Of a DNA stretch of 64,000 bases, positions 1-10,400 are shown one piece after another. How positions within the stretch are numbered: the stretch's first letter is position 1; the number at the start of each line of letters is the position of its first letter. The stretch covers positions 2,480,001-2,544,000 of the forward strand of contig OY764960.1 in the NCBI GenBank assembly GCA_963668715.1, given 5' to 3'. The position numbers were made by a program, and so were the translations under genes. Source of the DNA: UBA9300 sp963668715. GTDB lineage: Bacteria > Bacteroidota > Bacteroidia > Bacteroidales > VadinHA17. The notes under the pieces were generated by a model. That model did not search any database. It was given only the letters and a program-made list of their open reading frames with translations, and was not told the DNA's origin.

Positions 1-1
1 T

Positions 2-109
2 GTTGAAGATGTTGAAAATCATTCATTCCAGGACTATATGAGATATGTGCCGCTACCATATTCGCAGACGCTGATAATGGATAACCTGAAACAAAACAGC
101 GGGTGGTAA
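2..109 (+). CDS. SusD/RagB-family outer-membrane lipoprotein, C-terminal tail only
   Basis: An open frame runs from the window edge to a TAA at 107-109, giving about 35 residues. The end reads VPLPYSQ...NLKQNSGW, which matches the usual SusD-family ending (a PIP-like stretch, then NxxLxQNPGY/W just before the stop). SusD proteins are surface glycan-binding lipoproteins that cap a SusC channel. The partner SusC would lie left of the window. The following lipoprotein gene starts 11 bases downstream, so the two are probably one transcript. The call rests only on the tail. Confidence 0.6.
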   Translation, partial: VEDVENHSFQDYMRYVPLPYSQTLIMDNLKQNSGW

Positions 110-120
110 AAAATATCAAA

Positions 121-1506
121 ATGAATAATATTAAAAGACATATTATGAAAAATACAGTTATTATCATAATTCTGCTTGGTTTTCTGCTTTCAGGTTGTTA
201 TGATGAATTCAGAAATGACTATCCATATACAACAGTTGCCTTTTCTACTGCCATGGGAGGTTTATCAACAACGGGTGAGCTTGGCAGAACCGTTGTGATG
301 GGAGCAGGACTGGAAATGCAGTTCGGAGTATACATTGCCGGCCTTCTGGAAAACGATAAGGAATGGTGGGCTGACTATATTGTTGATGCTTCATTACTTA
401 ATGGCACATCATATGATCTTATGCCGGAAAATTATTATACGCTGAGTAACGATAACAGAATAACAATACCTTCCGGAGAATATGTAGGCAAGATAACAGT
501 AACACTTGATTCGGCAGCTTTTGTTAATGATTCAAGGGCTACAGGCTATAACCTTGCAATACCTATCAGGCTGACTGATACCAATGCCGATTCACTCCTT
601 AGTAGCCAGAGTACAAAAATCCTGGTTATAAAATACATAAATGTATATGACGGTTATTACGACCAGACCGGCACATACGAGACCACCAGCTCTGCTGAAG
701 GACTGATTAACCAGGGATCAATAAGCAACGTGATAAAAGCTACAACGCTGGCTCTTGATTCGGTTGTCGCAAACGGTATGATATATATAGGAGCCAATTT
801 CCAGGTTAAGTATAACGTAAACAGCGACAATACTGTATACATGGAGAAAATGCCTGTTGAACCTCCTGTTCCCATAAACCTGGCAGGCATGGCTACCGGC
901 CTTACTACTGATTATGTCAGTTCATGGGAAGATATAGAGGCTATACGTGATGGCCATGACCCCGAAAGTTCATCCGATAAAACAGGAGGTGCTTTCGGTA
1001 ACTGGGACAGCGCGGATGACTGGGGATGGATAGAATATTCATGGGATGACTTCTACTATATCAGCCAGTCGGATGTATACTGGTGGACAGATGGCGGAGG
1101 CATACAGATACCTGATGAAAGCTATCTTGAATACTGGGATACTGAAACCGAACAGTGGGAAACTGTACCTAATCATAGCGGTTTTGGTATTGAAGCCGAC
1201 CAGTATAATATTACAACTTTTGATGAGGTTCTGACAAAAAGGATACGAATAAATTTTATTGATCACGCCGAATCATGCGGTATACTCGAATGGAAAGTAT
1301 GGGGCTATATGGCGGCTGTTACCCCCGAACAGGCATTAATATCATCGGTTACTCCTGCCGGTGATTGTACCTTCAACCACTCTGCAAATTCATATAACCT
1401 TAATTATAGAATAGATTACGAAGGACAGGATTATTATACAATTGTCAATACTGAGCTTGTCTGGAGAAACAGAGTGAGGGATGGTGTTAATGAATGGAGG
1501 AGATAA
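121..1506 (+). CDS. DUF1735 lipoprotein with discoidin-like C-terminal part
   Basis: Predicted surface lipoprotein of about 461 residues. The N-terminus has a basic stretch, a hydrophobic run and a lipobox ending LLSGC (Cys26). The ATG at 121 is chosen; a second in-frame ATG at 145 would also leave a full signal, and a GTG at 103 overlaps the previous gene. The first ~170 residues resemble DUF1735, found in SusC/D-linked glycan-binding lipoproteins. A Trp/Tyr-rich segment (about residues 250-400) ending in ILEWKVWGY looks like an F5/8-type C (discoidin) fold and resembles the C-terminus of the GH127 protein at 37444-39828. The last ~60 residues are not recognised. Following a SusD tail, it probably acts as an extra glycan-binding component of that locus. 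Confidence 0.7.
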   Translation: MNNIKRHIMKNTVIIIILLGFLLSGCYDEFRNDYPYTTVAFSTAMGGLSTTGELGRTVVMGAGLEMQFGVYIAGLLENDKEWWADYIVDASLLNGTSYDLMPENYYTLSNDNRITIPSGEYVGKITVTLDSAAFVNDSRATGYNLAIPIRLTDTNADSLLSSQSTKILVIKYINVYDGYYDQTGTYETTSSAEGLINQGSISNVIKATTLALDSVVANGMIYIGANFQVKYNVNSDNTVYMEKMPVEPPVPINLAGMATGLTTDYVSSWEDIEAIRDGHDPESSSDKTGGAFGNWDSADDWGWIEYSWDDFYYISQSDVYWWTDGGGIQIPDESYLEYWDTETEQWETVPNHSGFGIEADQYNITTFDEVLTKRIRINFIDHAESCGILEWKVWGYMAAVTPEQALISSVTPAGDCTFNHSANSYNLNYRIDYEGQDYYTIVNTELVWRNRVRDGVNEWRR

Positions 1507-1534
1507 ATTTGGTTTTTAAGGTAAATTATGAGAG

Positions 1535-1560
1535 AAGACTGCCCGCGGGCAGTCTTTCTT
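1535..1560 (+). terminator. Rho-independent terminator after the DUF1735 lipoprotein gene
   Basis: A perfect 22-base palindrome (1535-1556, core GACTGCCCGCGGGCAGTC) is followed by TTCTTTAATTT. It lies 28 bases after the stop and closes the left SusD/DUF1735 transcript. Confidence 0.8.
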
Positions 1561-1716
1561 TAATTTGAAAACCTGCATTGATACCTCCGGATATATTGAT
1601 TCAGGTTATCGTGTGATAAACTTATATATAAATGTTTCTGACATAAAGTTTTATATTATATTAAAAGAAAAGTCACTGATTATGAAAAAATTTTATTGCT
1701 TTTTTTTAAACCGTAT

Positions 1717-3031
1717 CATTAGTGTCCGATTAAATTTATATAACGTTCTTTGAAATCCTTAGTATATCTGGCTTGTAGAGCTTTTTTGATGCGTGACGAT
1801 TTGAATTGAAATATGTGGATTTAGCTTTGTAAAAAGCTACAATTCATGAATCAAGGTAAATATGTCTTTGCACAACTTACAAATTTTTTACCACAACGTG
1901 TATTTGATCGCCTAGTTAACAAATACAGTGGGAATAAGCATGTTAGACACTTCACTTGTTGGAATCAGCTCCTCAGTATGATCTTCGGTCAGTTGACTGG
2001 AAGAGACAGCCTCAGAGACCTGATGATAAGTATCGAACCTCATAAACCAAAATATTATCATCTTGGATTTGGTAAGGGTACTTCGAGATCCAATTTTGCC
2101 AATGCCAATGAGAAACGTGATTGCAGAATCTATGAAGAGTATGCTTTCTATCTGATTGATATGGCAAGAAAATCTTCCACTGTGGATCAGGATTTTCAAC
2201 TGAGCTTTGATGGAAATATATATGCCTTCGATTCTACAACTATTGATTTGTGCCTAAGTGTATTCTGGTGGGCCAAATTCCGTACAACAAAGGGTGGGAT
2301 CAAACTTCATACTCTATATGATGTTAAAACCTCTATTCCTACATTTATCCATGTATCTACCGCTTCAGTACATGATGTAAATGCCTTGGATCTACTATAT
2401 TATGAACCAGAAGGTTATTACATCCTTGATCGGGGATATGTAGATTACAAACGGCTTTTTAGAATACACCAGAGTGCTGCTTTCTTCGTGGTCAGAGCGA
2501 AAGACAATCTTCAATTCAGAAGAATGTACTCCAACAAAGTCAATAAGGACAACGGAGTATTACTCGACCAGATCGGCAAATTAACTGGATTTTATGTCTC
2601 AAAAGATTATCCGGAAAAACTTCGATATATCAAATTTTACGACGAAGAAACGGATAATGATCTCGAATTTTTATCCAACAGCTTTGATATAAGTGCAGAG
2701 GAAATTGCTCAACTTTACAAATATCGATGGAAGGTGGAACTATTTTTCAAGTGGATAAAACAACACCTGAAGGTTAAATCATTTTGGGGAACGACCCTGA
2801 ATGCAGTGAAAATCCAAGTCTATTCGGCAATAATTGCATACTGCCTGGTAGCGTTGGTTCGTAACAAATTGAAAGTTGACCGTTCAACCTACGAAATATT
2901 GCAAATATTGAGTATTTCTCTACTAGACAAAACGCCTCTAAATGAGCTGCTTACAAATCAGAATTACAAAGATGTCAAAGAACTATATGATAAACAACTG
3001 AAAATCAGTTGGTATTAATCGGACACTAATG
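1717..3031 (+). mobile_element. Complete IS4-family insertion sequence, 1315 bp
   Basis: The ends are perfect 17-base inverted repeats: CATTAGTGTCCGATTAA at 1717-1733 and its reverse complement at 3015-3031. They are flanked by an exact 9-base target duplication, AAACCGTAT, at 1708-1716 and 3032-3040. One intact transposase gene fills the element, and its TAA stop falls inside the right repeat. Perfect ends, an exact duplication and an open transposase indicate a recent and probably still mobile copy. Confidence 0.95.
1846..3018 (+). CDS. IS4-family DDE transposase
   Basis: 390 residues, complete. It catalyses cut-and-paste transposition of the surrounding element. The N-terminal ~90 residues look like the DUF4372-type DNA-binding region of IS4 transposases. 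The DDE catalytic core follows: first Asp in YAFDSTTIDL, second Asp in YILDRGYVD, and the Glu in YRWKVELFFKWIKQ, which fits the IS4 Y-(2)R-(3)E-(6)K signature. The ATG at 1846 lies 112 bases inside the left inverted repeat, a normal leader for this family. No frameshift or internal stop is seen. Confidence 0.93.
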   Translation: MNQGKYVFAQLTNFLPQRVFDRLVNKYSGNKHVRHFTCWNQLLSMIFGQLTGRDSLRDLMISIEPHKPKYYHLGFGKGTSRSNFANANEKRDCRIYEEYAFYLIDMARKSSTVDQDFQLSFDGNIYAFDSTTIDLCLSVFWWAKFRTTKGGIKLHTLYDVKTSIPTFIHVSTASVHDVNALDLLYYEPEGYYILDRGYVDYKRLFRIHQSAAFFVVRAKDNLQFRRMYSNKVNKDNGVLLDQIGKLTGFYVSKDYPEKLRYIKFYDEETDNDLEFLSNSFDISAEEIAQLYKYRWKVELFFKWIKQHLKVKSFWGTTLNAVKIQVYSAIIAYCLVALVRNKLKVDRSTYEILQILSISLLDKTPLNELLTNQNYKDVKELYDKQLKISWY

Positions 3032-3848
3032 AAACCGTATTACAAATTGTAAAGGGACACTATTGCTTATGGCGCTTTTTTTTATAATGACATCTGCCTT
3101 GTATTCCCACCTTAGCATTTCTGATGATATACCACAATACCTGTTCAGCGATTTTGCAGAAGGAGTGGTTGTGAAAAAAGGCGGTGAAAGAGTGGTCAGC
3201 AAAATGAATTATAATATTGTTACCGAAGAAATGATATTTATTCGTGATAATAAGTTTCTGGCGCTGGGAAACCTGCCTTCAGTCGACACAGTCTATCTTA
3301 ATGATATGGTTTTTATTCCCTTTGACAATGTGTTTTATGAACTTGCTGTACAGGGGACAGTTAAACTCTATGTTCAGTTTCACGGAACAGTGAGAGTTGA
3401 AGGAGAGGATATAGGATACGGAATAAGTTCAAAAACCAGCCATGTAACAACTCTTTCATCATTAACCGATAAGGGCGCATTGTATAATATGGACCTGCCT
3501 GAAAACATTGAAGTGTCACGAAAAATAACTTTCCATATCGAAAAAGAAGGAGGAAAAAAGGAAAGGATTGTTAGCAAAAGAGCTTTTCTTAAGACCTTTA
3601 AAGAAAGAAGAGAAGAGCTTAATACTTTTATTGATATGAATAAAATTAACTTCTCCGACTATAATGATGTGGTAAAGCTTGTTGAGTTCCTGAATTCTGA
3701 TAATGCAGAGTAAGCTTTATATTATTTGTTATTTGGATATATTCTAAATTATATGTCTCGTTCAGTTTTTAAATGATTGAGACTTTGTTATGTTTTGTTT
3801 TTTTTATAGTTTGAACTTTTATTTTTAAGTGTAAAAATTACAATTAAT

Positions 3849-6590
3849 ATGAGAATAAAAATTTGCATCTGTTTTTTATTGATAAGTATCTGTGGTTTAA
3901 ACTTAAAGTCTCAGGGTGTTGAGGCTGATAAATTTGTTCTGAGTAATAAAAATATTGCAGTTACTATAAATTCTCAGGGAATAGAATCAGTCACCAGCCC
4001 CCGGGATAGTTATAATGCAGATGTTGTTGCATCACTATGGCGCAGGCCCGAATTAACATACAGAATACTTGACGGCGATTGGCTTGCTATGTTTAACGAG
4101 GCAGTAGATATAGAGGCTGACAGCGATTCTTCGGTTGTTATTACCGATTATCAGCCGGGAATGCCGCAGAAAATGGAAACACGGTACAGCCTTAATGAGA
4201 AAGGATTTGATATGGATATTACCGTTCAGTCAATGATGAAGTGGTCCTTTACCATAGGTGATATGTTTCTGTCTTTTCCTGAACGATGGGAGCGGGATGG
4301 AAATCCCGAAAGCATTTTTGAAAGAAGCTACCTGAAACGTGACTATATTTCCGGGAACGGATCGTTTTTATTTTTTACAAGACCTTCGGGGCAGCCTCCG
4401 TTCCTTATGATTTTACCAAAGGCAAATACCGGTTTTGAGTATGAAGACGGGCGTAATTATTATATTCATTCATATTTATCAGGAAACAGAACACGCGGCA
4501 CATGGCGTCAGGAACATTCTTCATGTGTAGTTGGCCCTGCAGGGAGCAGTAACGATATTGTAAAATATGGCTTCAGGTTCAGATGGGCGAATAGTTGGGA
4601 TGAGATGAGGCAGATACTTTATGAGGAGAATTTATTCGATATAAGAGTAGTTCCGGGAATGTCGGTGCCGGATGATCTGACAGCACAGTTTTTACTCCAT
4701 ACAAAGAACAGGATTGATTCTATAACATCAGAATTTCCGGATGAAACAGTAATTACATACATAGGTGAAAACCTGCCTGACCATTTTGTATATGAAGTCG
4801 ATTTTGACAGGCTTGGAGAAAATATGCTTACAGTTCATTACGGCAATGGCAAAAAAACATATCTTGAATTCTTTTCAACCGAACCTGTTGAAACTCTTAT
4901 AAATAAACGGGCATCATTTATTGTAAACAGGCAGCAGCACAGGGATCCCTCTAAATGGTATAACGGGCTGTTTTCCGTATATGACATGAAAAATTCAGTA
5001 TTAAGGAGTCCGGATGATACTGACGGATTTGATTATTGGTGGGGTTATGTCCTGACATGTGATGATCCGGCTTTATGCAAAGCTCCGTATGTAGCTGCCA
5101 AGAACGTATATTTTCCTGTAGACGAAGAAATTGAGGCAGTTGAATATTATCTTGAAAATTTTGTGTGGGATAAGCTTCAGAGGACAGATAAGGATGACCC
5201 GTACCCTTATGGTATTTATGGCGTTCCAAACTGGAAAGTAGCCAGAGATATTGATGCCAGGGCCGGAATGAGAAGCAGGCAACTTGACAGGATGCAGGTT
5301 TGGCGTTCCTATGATTATCCGCATATGTTTATGCTTTATTATCATATGTACCAGATAGCAAAGATGTATCCCTCTAAAGTAAATTATCTTGATGCCGAAG
5401 GATACCTCGAAAGGGCATTTATGACAGCCAGGGCGTTTTTCTTATATCCTTACGAGATATGGGGCGAATATTACAAAGCATACGAAATAGGCTGTTATAA
5501 CGAACTTGTTATAGAAGACATTATTGCAGCTCTGGAAGATAATGGACGGCAGGATGATGCTGACTGGCTAAGGGGGGAATATGAGAAGAAAGTAAAATTT
5601 TTCGTATACGATAATAAGTATCCGTACAGTTCGGAGTATTCGTTCGACCGTACGGCTTTCGAGTCGTCATATGCCTTTGCCAAATACGGTGCGGTTAATA
5701 AAATGGAGCCTGACACTAACCTGTGGTATGATAAGATCAGAAAGGTATGGTACTCGCATCCATCGGTCAGTAAGAAAGATGCACTCGATTTTATGGAAAG
5801 GCAATTATATGCCGGGCTTACAGTACGAGGCTGGCTCGAGACCAAATATTATCAGCTTGGTGCTGACGGAGGCATGAGCTATATGGCAAAAATGGGAGGA
5901 TGGTCAATCCTTGATTATGGGAAATACTTCGCTGATGATTCTTACGGCTGGTTACAACTGGGATATGCTTCCTATCTGAGCTCATGGTCTCTTATGAATA
6001 CAGGCACTGAAGAATCGGATTATGGATTCTGGTCTCCCGGAAAAGAAAATGACGGAGCTATGGGCTGGGCTTTTATGAGTTCAAAACATGGGAGAGCATG
6101 GATAAGAAAAGAATATGACAGGGGCGCATGGATGTATGACGGTGAGGCCGACCTTGGTAACGGCGCAGGAATACGAATAGCCGAGACCATCCTGACGAAC
6201 GATCCCTTATTCGGAGATATTGCTTATGGCGGTATCCTGACAAAAGACAGGAGATCTTATTATGTAATTCCCAGGGACGGATTAAGGGTCAGGTTTTCTG
6301 TAGTAACAGATGAATCGGTTGTAAGCCTTGGGCTTGACAGAGACGGATTTAAAAATAATGAAAAGATTAAAGTAAGCAGGGATCTGAGAAAAATAAGCTG
6401 CAGTATAGAAAACCGGACCGGAGATAGTCATAAAACAGGATTCTCTGTGTATGCATCTCCAGGTAGTAAATTGAGATTGAAAGTTGATGGAAAGGAAGTG
6501 AAAATGTCAGAAAAGGACAATGTGTATTCGACTGATATTGTCATTGATAAACCGGCTCATTCATTAGAACTTGAACTATCAGAAAAATAG
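3849..6590 (+). CDS. DUF5695-type secreted protein, probable carbohydrate-active enzyme
   Basis: 913 residues with a Sec signal peptide (MRIKICICFLLISICGLNLK, then SQG). The aromatic-rich body with many Trp/Tyr-Gly stretches (YWWGYVLTCDD, GMSYMAKMGGWSILDYGKYF) resembles DUF5695, a Bacteroidota family of about 900 residues. The N-terminal third looks beta-rich and the middle looks like an alpha/alpha toroid, as in several glycoside hydrolase clans, but no catalytic pair can be named. It stands alone after the IS-disrupted gene, with a 135-base AT-rich leader containing TAAGTGTAAAAAT, a string also present before the second SusC gene. The enzymatic role is inferred from fold and neighbours. Confidence 0.65.
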   Translation: MRIKICICFLLISICGLNLKSQGVEADKFVLSNKNIAVTINSQGIESVTSPRDSYNADVVASLWRRPELTYRILDGDWLAMFNEAVDIEADSDSSVVITDYQPGMPQKMETRYSLNEKGFDMDITVQSMMKWSFTIGDMFLSFPERWERDGNPESIFERSYLKRDYISGNGSFLFFTRPSGQPPFLMILPKANTGFEYEDGRNYYIHSYLSGNRTRGTWRQEHSSCVVGPAGSSNDIVKYGFRFRWANSWDEMRQILYEENLFDIRVVPGMSVPDDLTAQFLLHTKNRIDSITSEFPDETVITYIGENLPDHFVYEVDFDRLGENMLTVHYGNGKKTYLEFFSTEPVETLINKRASFIVNRQQHRDPSKWYNGLFSVYDMKNSVLRSPDDTDGFDYWWGYVLTCDDPALCKAPYVAAKNVYFPVDEEIEAVEYYLENFVWDKLQRTDKDDPYPYGIYGVPNWKVARDIDARAGMRSRQLDRMQVWRSYDYPHMFMLYYHMYQIAKMYPSKVNYLDAEGYLERAFMTARAFFLYPYEIWGEYYKAYEIGCYNELVIEDIIAALEDNGRQDDADWLRGEYEKKVKFFVYDNKYPYSSEYSFDRTAFESSYAFAKYGAVNKMEPDTNLWYDKIRKVWYSHPSVSKKDALDFMERQLYAGLTVRGWLETKYYQLGADGGMSYMAKMGGWSILDYGKYFADDSYGWLQLGYASYLSSWSLMNTGTEESDYGFWSPGKENDGAMGWAFMSSKHGRAWIRKEYDRGAWMYDGEADLGNGAGIRIAETILTNDPLFGDIAYGGILTKDRRSYYVIPRDGLRVRFSVVTDESVVSLGLDRDGFKNNEKIKVSRDLRKISCSIENRTGDSHKTGFSVYASPGSKLRLKVDGKEVKMSEKDNVYSTDIVIDKPAHSLELELSEK

Positions 6591-6676
6591 TCTTAATGAT
6601 TATTCTGATAAAAACGAAACAAACGGCTATCACAGTATTAAACCGACATAAAACACCTTAAATTTATATTAATAGG

Positions 6677-7121
6677 ATGAATAACATAATAAGATCAGGG
6701 ATCATTTATACGGCAATGATATTATGCTGCAGCTATTGCATTGCCCAGAATAATATACTGTCCGATTGCGATATTGAATGGAGATGTCTGGGGCCTGCTC
6801 ATTTCGGAGGCAGGGTTACATGCGTAACAGGTATCCCCGGAGACCATGGCTGCTTTGCTGAAAGAAAGGACTGATATTAAAAATAAGAATAAAATAATTG
6901 AAGAAATTAAGATACTACAAGCTACTATTATCCCTCCTGAGATGTCCCCTGACGGACATAACTTACTCCAACGCATGAACTGGCTTATAAGCCAGGTAGG
7001 TGAAAATTCGGGTGCGCCTACGCAGGCACAGTGGAAATGGATCAATATATTATCGGAAGAGGCGGGCAATACTCTGACTCAGTGGAAAGTATTGAAAGAT
7101 AGGATTATCAGGGAAAATTAA
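6677..7121 (+). pseudogene. BNR/sortilin-like propeller protein gutted by a large internal deletion
   Basis: Two overlapping frames carry the two ends of one family. The 5' frame (6677-6874) has a signal peptide and IEWRCLGPAHFGGRVT...GD, the start of the ~1000-residue secreted proteins that begin WRxIGPxxxGGRV and form BNR/VPS10-like propellers. The 3' frame (6846-7121) reads NLLQRMNWLISQVGENSGAP...PTQ...ILSEEAG, typical of their C-terminal helical tail. Homology changes frame at about 6840-6850, just after GIPGD. Some 900 codons between the ends are missing. The product would be out of frame and non-functional. Family membership is by pattern memory, not alignment. Confidence 0.65.
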
Positions 7122-7485
7122 TTTTTATTGCGGAACTGAAGATAAGATATCTTTATTTATTCAACTACCGGCAGCCATTTAATATTTACTTGTATTTCTG
7201 TAAGATACCTTAATAAATGTTAAGATGATATATAAATATGTTAATTTAACATATTAAATTCCTTATTCCCCTTTCTTATAGAAAATATATTAGCTTTAGA
7301 TTTAGCGAATCTTCAATATTTGTTGAGATATTGTTGATGAAAACAGGAAACCAAAAACCTCTGAATTATTTTATTAACTGGATCAAAATCGGAGTTTATT
7401 TAATTATTAAAAATGTAATTACTATGACGTAGTAGAATACGTGTATATTAATAATTTATCCTAATCTAAAACCAAATTACAAAAC
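7122..7485 (+). promoter_or_regulatory. AT-rich leader upstream of the first SusC gene
   Basis: 364 bases without a gene. It must hold the promoter and 5' untranslated region of the first SusC/SusD pair. No clear TTTG-N19-21-TAnnTTTG promoter was found. The last ~30 bases (CCTAATCTAAAACCAAATT, then ACAAAAC and the ATG) closely match the bases before the second SusC start at 12645, so the immediate leader is conserved between the paralogues. Confidence 0.4.
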
Positions 7486-10400
7486 ATGAAGTTAAGAAAA
7501 ATTCTTGCAAAGTACCTTATGACGGTGTTTGCAATGGTGTTTACAGTGACTACACTGTGTGCACAGGATTTAGTTACCGGTACTGTAACTTCTTCTTCCG
7601 AAGGAGAAGGCCCTTTACCAGGGGTTTCGGTTGTTCTGAAAGGAACAACTATCGGTACGGTGACAGATGCCAACGGCCAGTATTCGATTACTGTTCCTGA
7701 CAGAGAGGGAACGCTGGTATTTACATTTGTCGGTTATATTGACAAAGAGGTCCAGATTAACGGACGTTCAGTGGTAAATACCGTTATTGATCCTTCTCTT
7801 GAGGAAGTAGGAGAAGTCGTTGTTACTGCTCTTGGTATCAGAAGCGAAAAGAAAGCTCTTGGCTATGCAACAGCACAGGTTGAGTCGGAAGCTATCTCAG
7901 CCGTAAAAACCCAGGATTTTACATCTGCATTGGCCGGGAAAATCCCTGGAATGACAATCCAGAGAACATCAAGTCAGGCAGGATCTGGTTCAAGAGTTGT
8001 TCTAAGGGGGGGCTCCTCAATCAGTTACAGCACCAACCAACCTTTATATGTAGTAAATGGTGTTATTTTTGATGCGGATAACAGAAGTGTTTCATCCGGA
8101 CTAAATGACATTGACCCTAACTCAATTGAGAATATCAGTGTATTGAAAGGTGCGGCTGCATCAGCACTTTATGGAAGCAAGGCTGCAAATGGTGTTATCC
8201 TTATTACTACCAAATCAGGTAAGTTCGGGGAAAGACCAACAGTGACATTTTCTCATACTTCCAGCTTCGAAAAGATATGGGAGATCCCTTTGCAGGAAAT
8301 ATGGGCACAGGGAACCTATGAGAATGGAGCTTATACATATATTGACGGCGAGACCCGGTTTACTTCAACAAGCTGGGGCCCGAGGATATCTGACCTTCCG
8401 GGAGTTGATTATTACGACAGGTGGCAGGTTTTTGAAACCGGGTATACGGGGGAAACAAGCCTGAGCTTTAATGGCGGGAGCGACAGGGCTTCCTATTTTG
8501 TTGCTGTTTCTAATACTAATAATAATGGTGTTGTAAAGAAGCTTGGTTTCGACAGAACATCAATTACTGCCAATACAAACTTCAAATTTACCGAGAAGCT
8601 TACTGTTGCAACTAATATTATGTATTCTACCTCTTTGGGTATGAGGTTGGAAGAGAGTAATAACAATGGTTCGTTCATGAATACTTTGCTTGCATCTCCA
8701 CCTTCATGGAACCCTTATCCTATATATGACGATACCGGGTGGCTGCGTCTTTATCGTGGTGGCGGACGTAATCCTTACCTGTGGACGCTTGATAATACAG
8801 GACGCAAATATGGCCGCGAGAGATTCGTCGGTAGTCTGTCGGTTGAATATGAGATACTGCCAACGTTGACGTTCCGTACAGTGTCAGGTATAAGTAATAC
8901 ATCTGCAGATACAGAAAGTTATAAGGACTACGGAGCATATGCCGATACTCCGGGATATTTTGATTATGATATGGATATTTCAAGAGATCTTGAGTCAACA
9001 GAAATGCTTACCTATGACAACAGGTTCGGTGATTTTTCCGTTACCGCCATGGTCGGACACAATATTGTACAAAATGTCTGGAAGGGCACAGAATTCGATG
9101 GTGACGGTATTTTGATCCCAGGAATATTTAATAGAAACAATGTCTCTACATACATTGCAGATATCGACAGGGGAATGTACAGGTCATGGTCATTGTTCGG
9201 AGAGGGAAGAGTCGGTTATAAGAGTATGTTATATTATACGTTCTCAGGCAGGAATGACTGGGTTTCGAGTTTGTCAAATGATTTTCCCTATTCAAGTCAC
9301 AGTTTAGGTTTTATCTTCACTGAACTAATGGATGAAAATCCTGTCCTTAATTTTGGAAAATTCAGGGCCAGCTACGGTAAGGTCGGAGGACCTCCAAGGG
9401 CATACGCAACAGAGGTGACTCTGGAGGCTGCACGTTCTGATGGTGTCGGATGGCCTTTCCTCGGGCAAACAAGTTACCTGCCCGGTGACGAATTTCCGAA
9501 CCCTGAACTCACCAACGAGTTCAAGCATGAGATGGAATTCGGATTAGACCTCAGGCTGTTTAATAACAGGCTCGGGATTGATGCAGCCTATTATCACAAC
9601 TGGAGCGAGAACCAGATTATCAGAGAGCAACTGCTGAGTTCGACAGGTTATTCATCAGGTATTATAAATATCGGTGGCATTACACATAAAGGAGTTGAAC
9701 TGAGTATAACCGGAACACCTGTTAAGACTTCTGATTTTTCATGGGATATCTTATTGACCTGGTCAAAAGATAACAGTATGGTGGATAAGCTTGGAACGAA
9801 CGATGAACCTGTGAGCCTGGGTTCCTCAGGGTATGCAATTGTAGGTGAACCTTTTCCGGTAATATACGGAAATGTATTCCTGAAAACAGATGATGGAAGA
9901 CTGGTTCTTAATGATGAACCTGGCCTGGATCAGAGTGATAGCAGGTCAATATATGCTGCCCCGATACTTGATACAAGAGGACGCCAGATTATAGGCAAGA
10001 TTGCTGCGGATTGGCTTGGCGGATTTAGAAATACTTTCAGGTATAAAGGATTTAGCCTCATTACACAGTTAGATGTGAAAAAGGGTGGTCTTGTTGTGAA
10101 CTATGACGATCACTACCTTACCTATTATGGTATGGCAAAGCACCAGGAAGACAGACCTGACGACAATAAAATCGTTTTTGAAGGAGTAATGGGCTATCTG
10201 AACTCTGACGGAGAGGTTGTTATAACCGAGGAAACAAACACCGAATGGACATGGTATGACAGATACTACAAAGGAGTATGTCAGTCAGTTGATGAAGAGA
10301 ATGTTCAGCCTGCAGGATATATTAAGCTGAGAGAACTTGTTTTTTCATATGATCTTCCGGTTAATATTGCTGAAAAAGTGTTTATGAAAGGCCTCAAGGT

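Larger units (their letters stand above)
1682..3713 (+). pseudogene. Secreted conserved hypothetical protein, split by an IS4 insertion
   Basis: The 5' part (ATG at 1682 to 1716) and the 3' part (3041-3713) are separated by the IS at 1717-3031 plus one target duplication. Removing the IS and one 9-base duplication joins the halves in frame into a 235-codon gene. The rebuilt N-terminus starts MKKFYCFFLNRITNCKGTLL and continues into a hydrophobic signal segment, which neither half has alone. The mature part (EEMIF, DTVYLNDMVFIPFDNVFYE) resembles a conserved Bacteroidota secreted protein of unknown function that I cannot name. The 3' half still has a TTG at 3063 and an ATG at 3069, but a product from there would probably not be exported normally. 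The coding sequence is otherwise clean, so the disruption looks recent. Confidence 0.85.

Noticed and set aside
1565..1753. A 62-codon open frame before the IS
   Set aside because: Its second half is the start of the interrupted gene (ATG at 1682) running into the IS end; the first half has no support.
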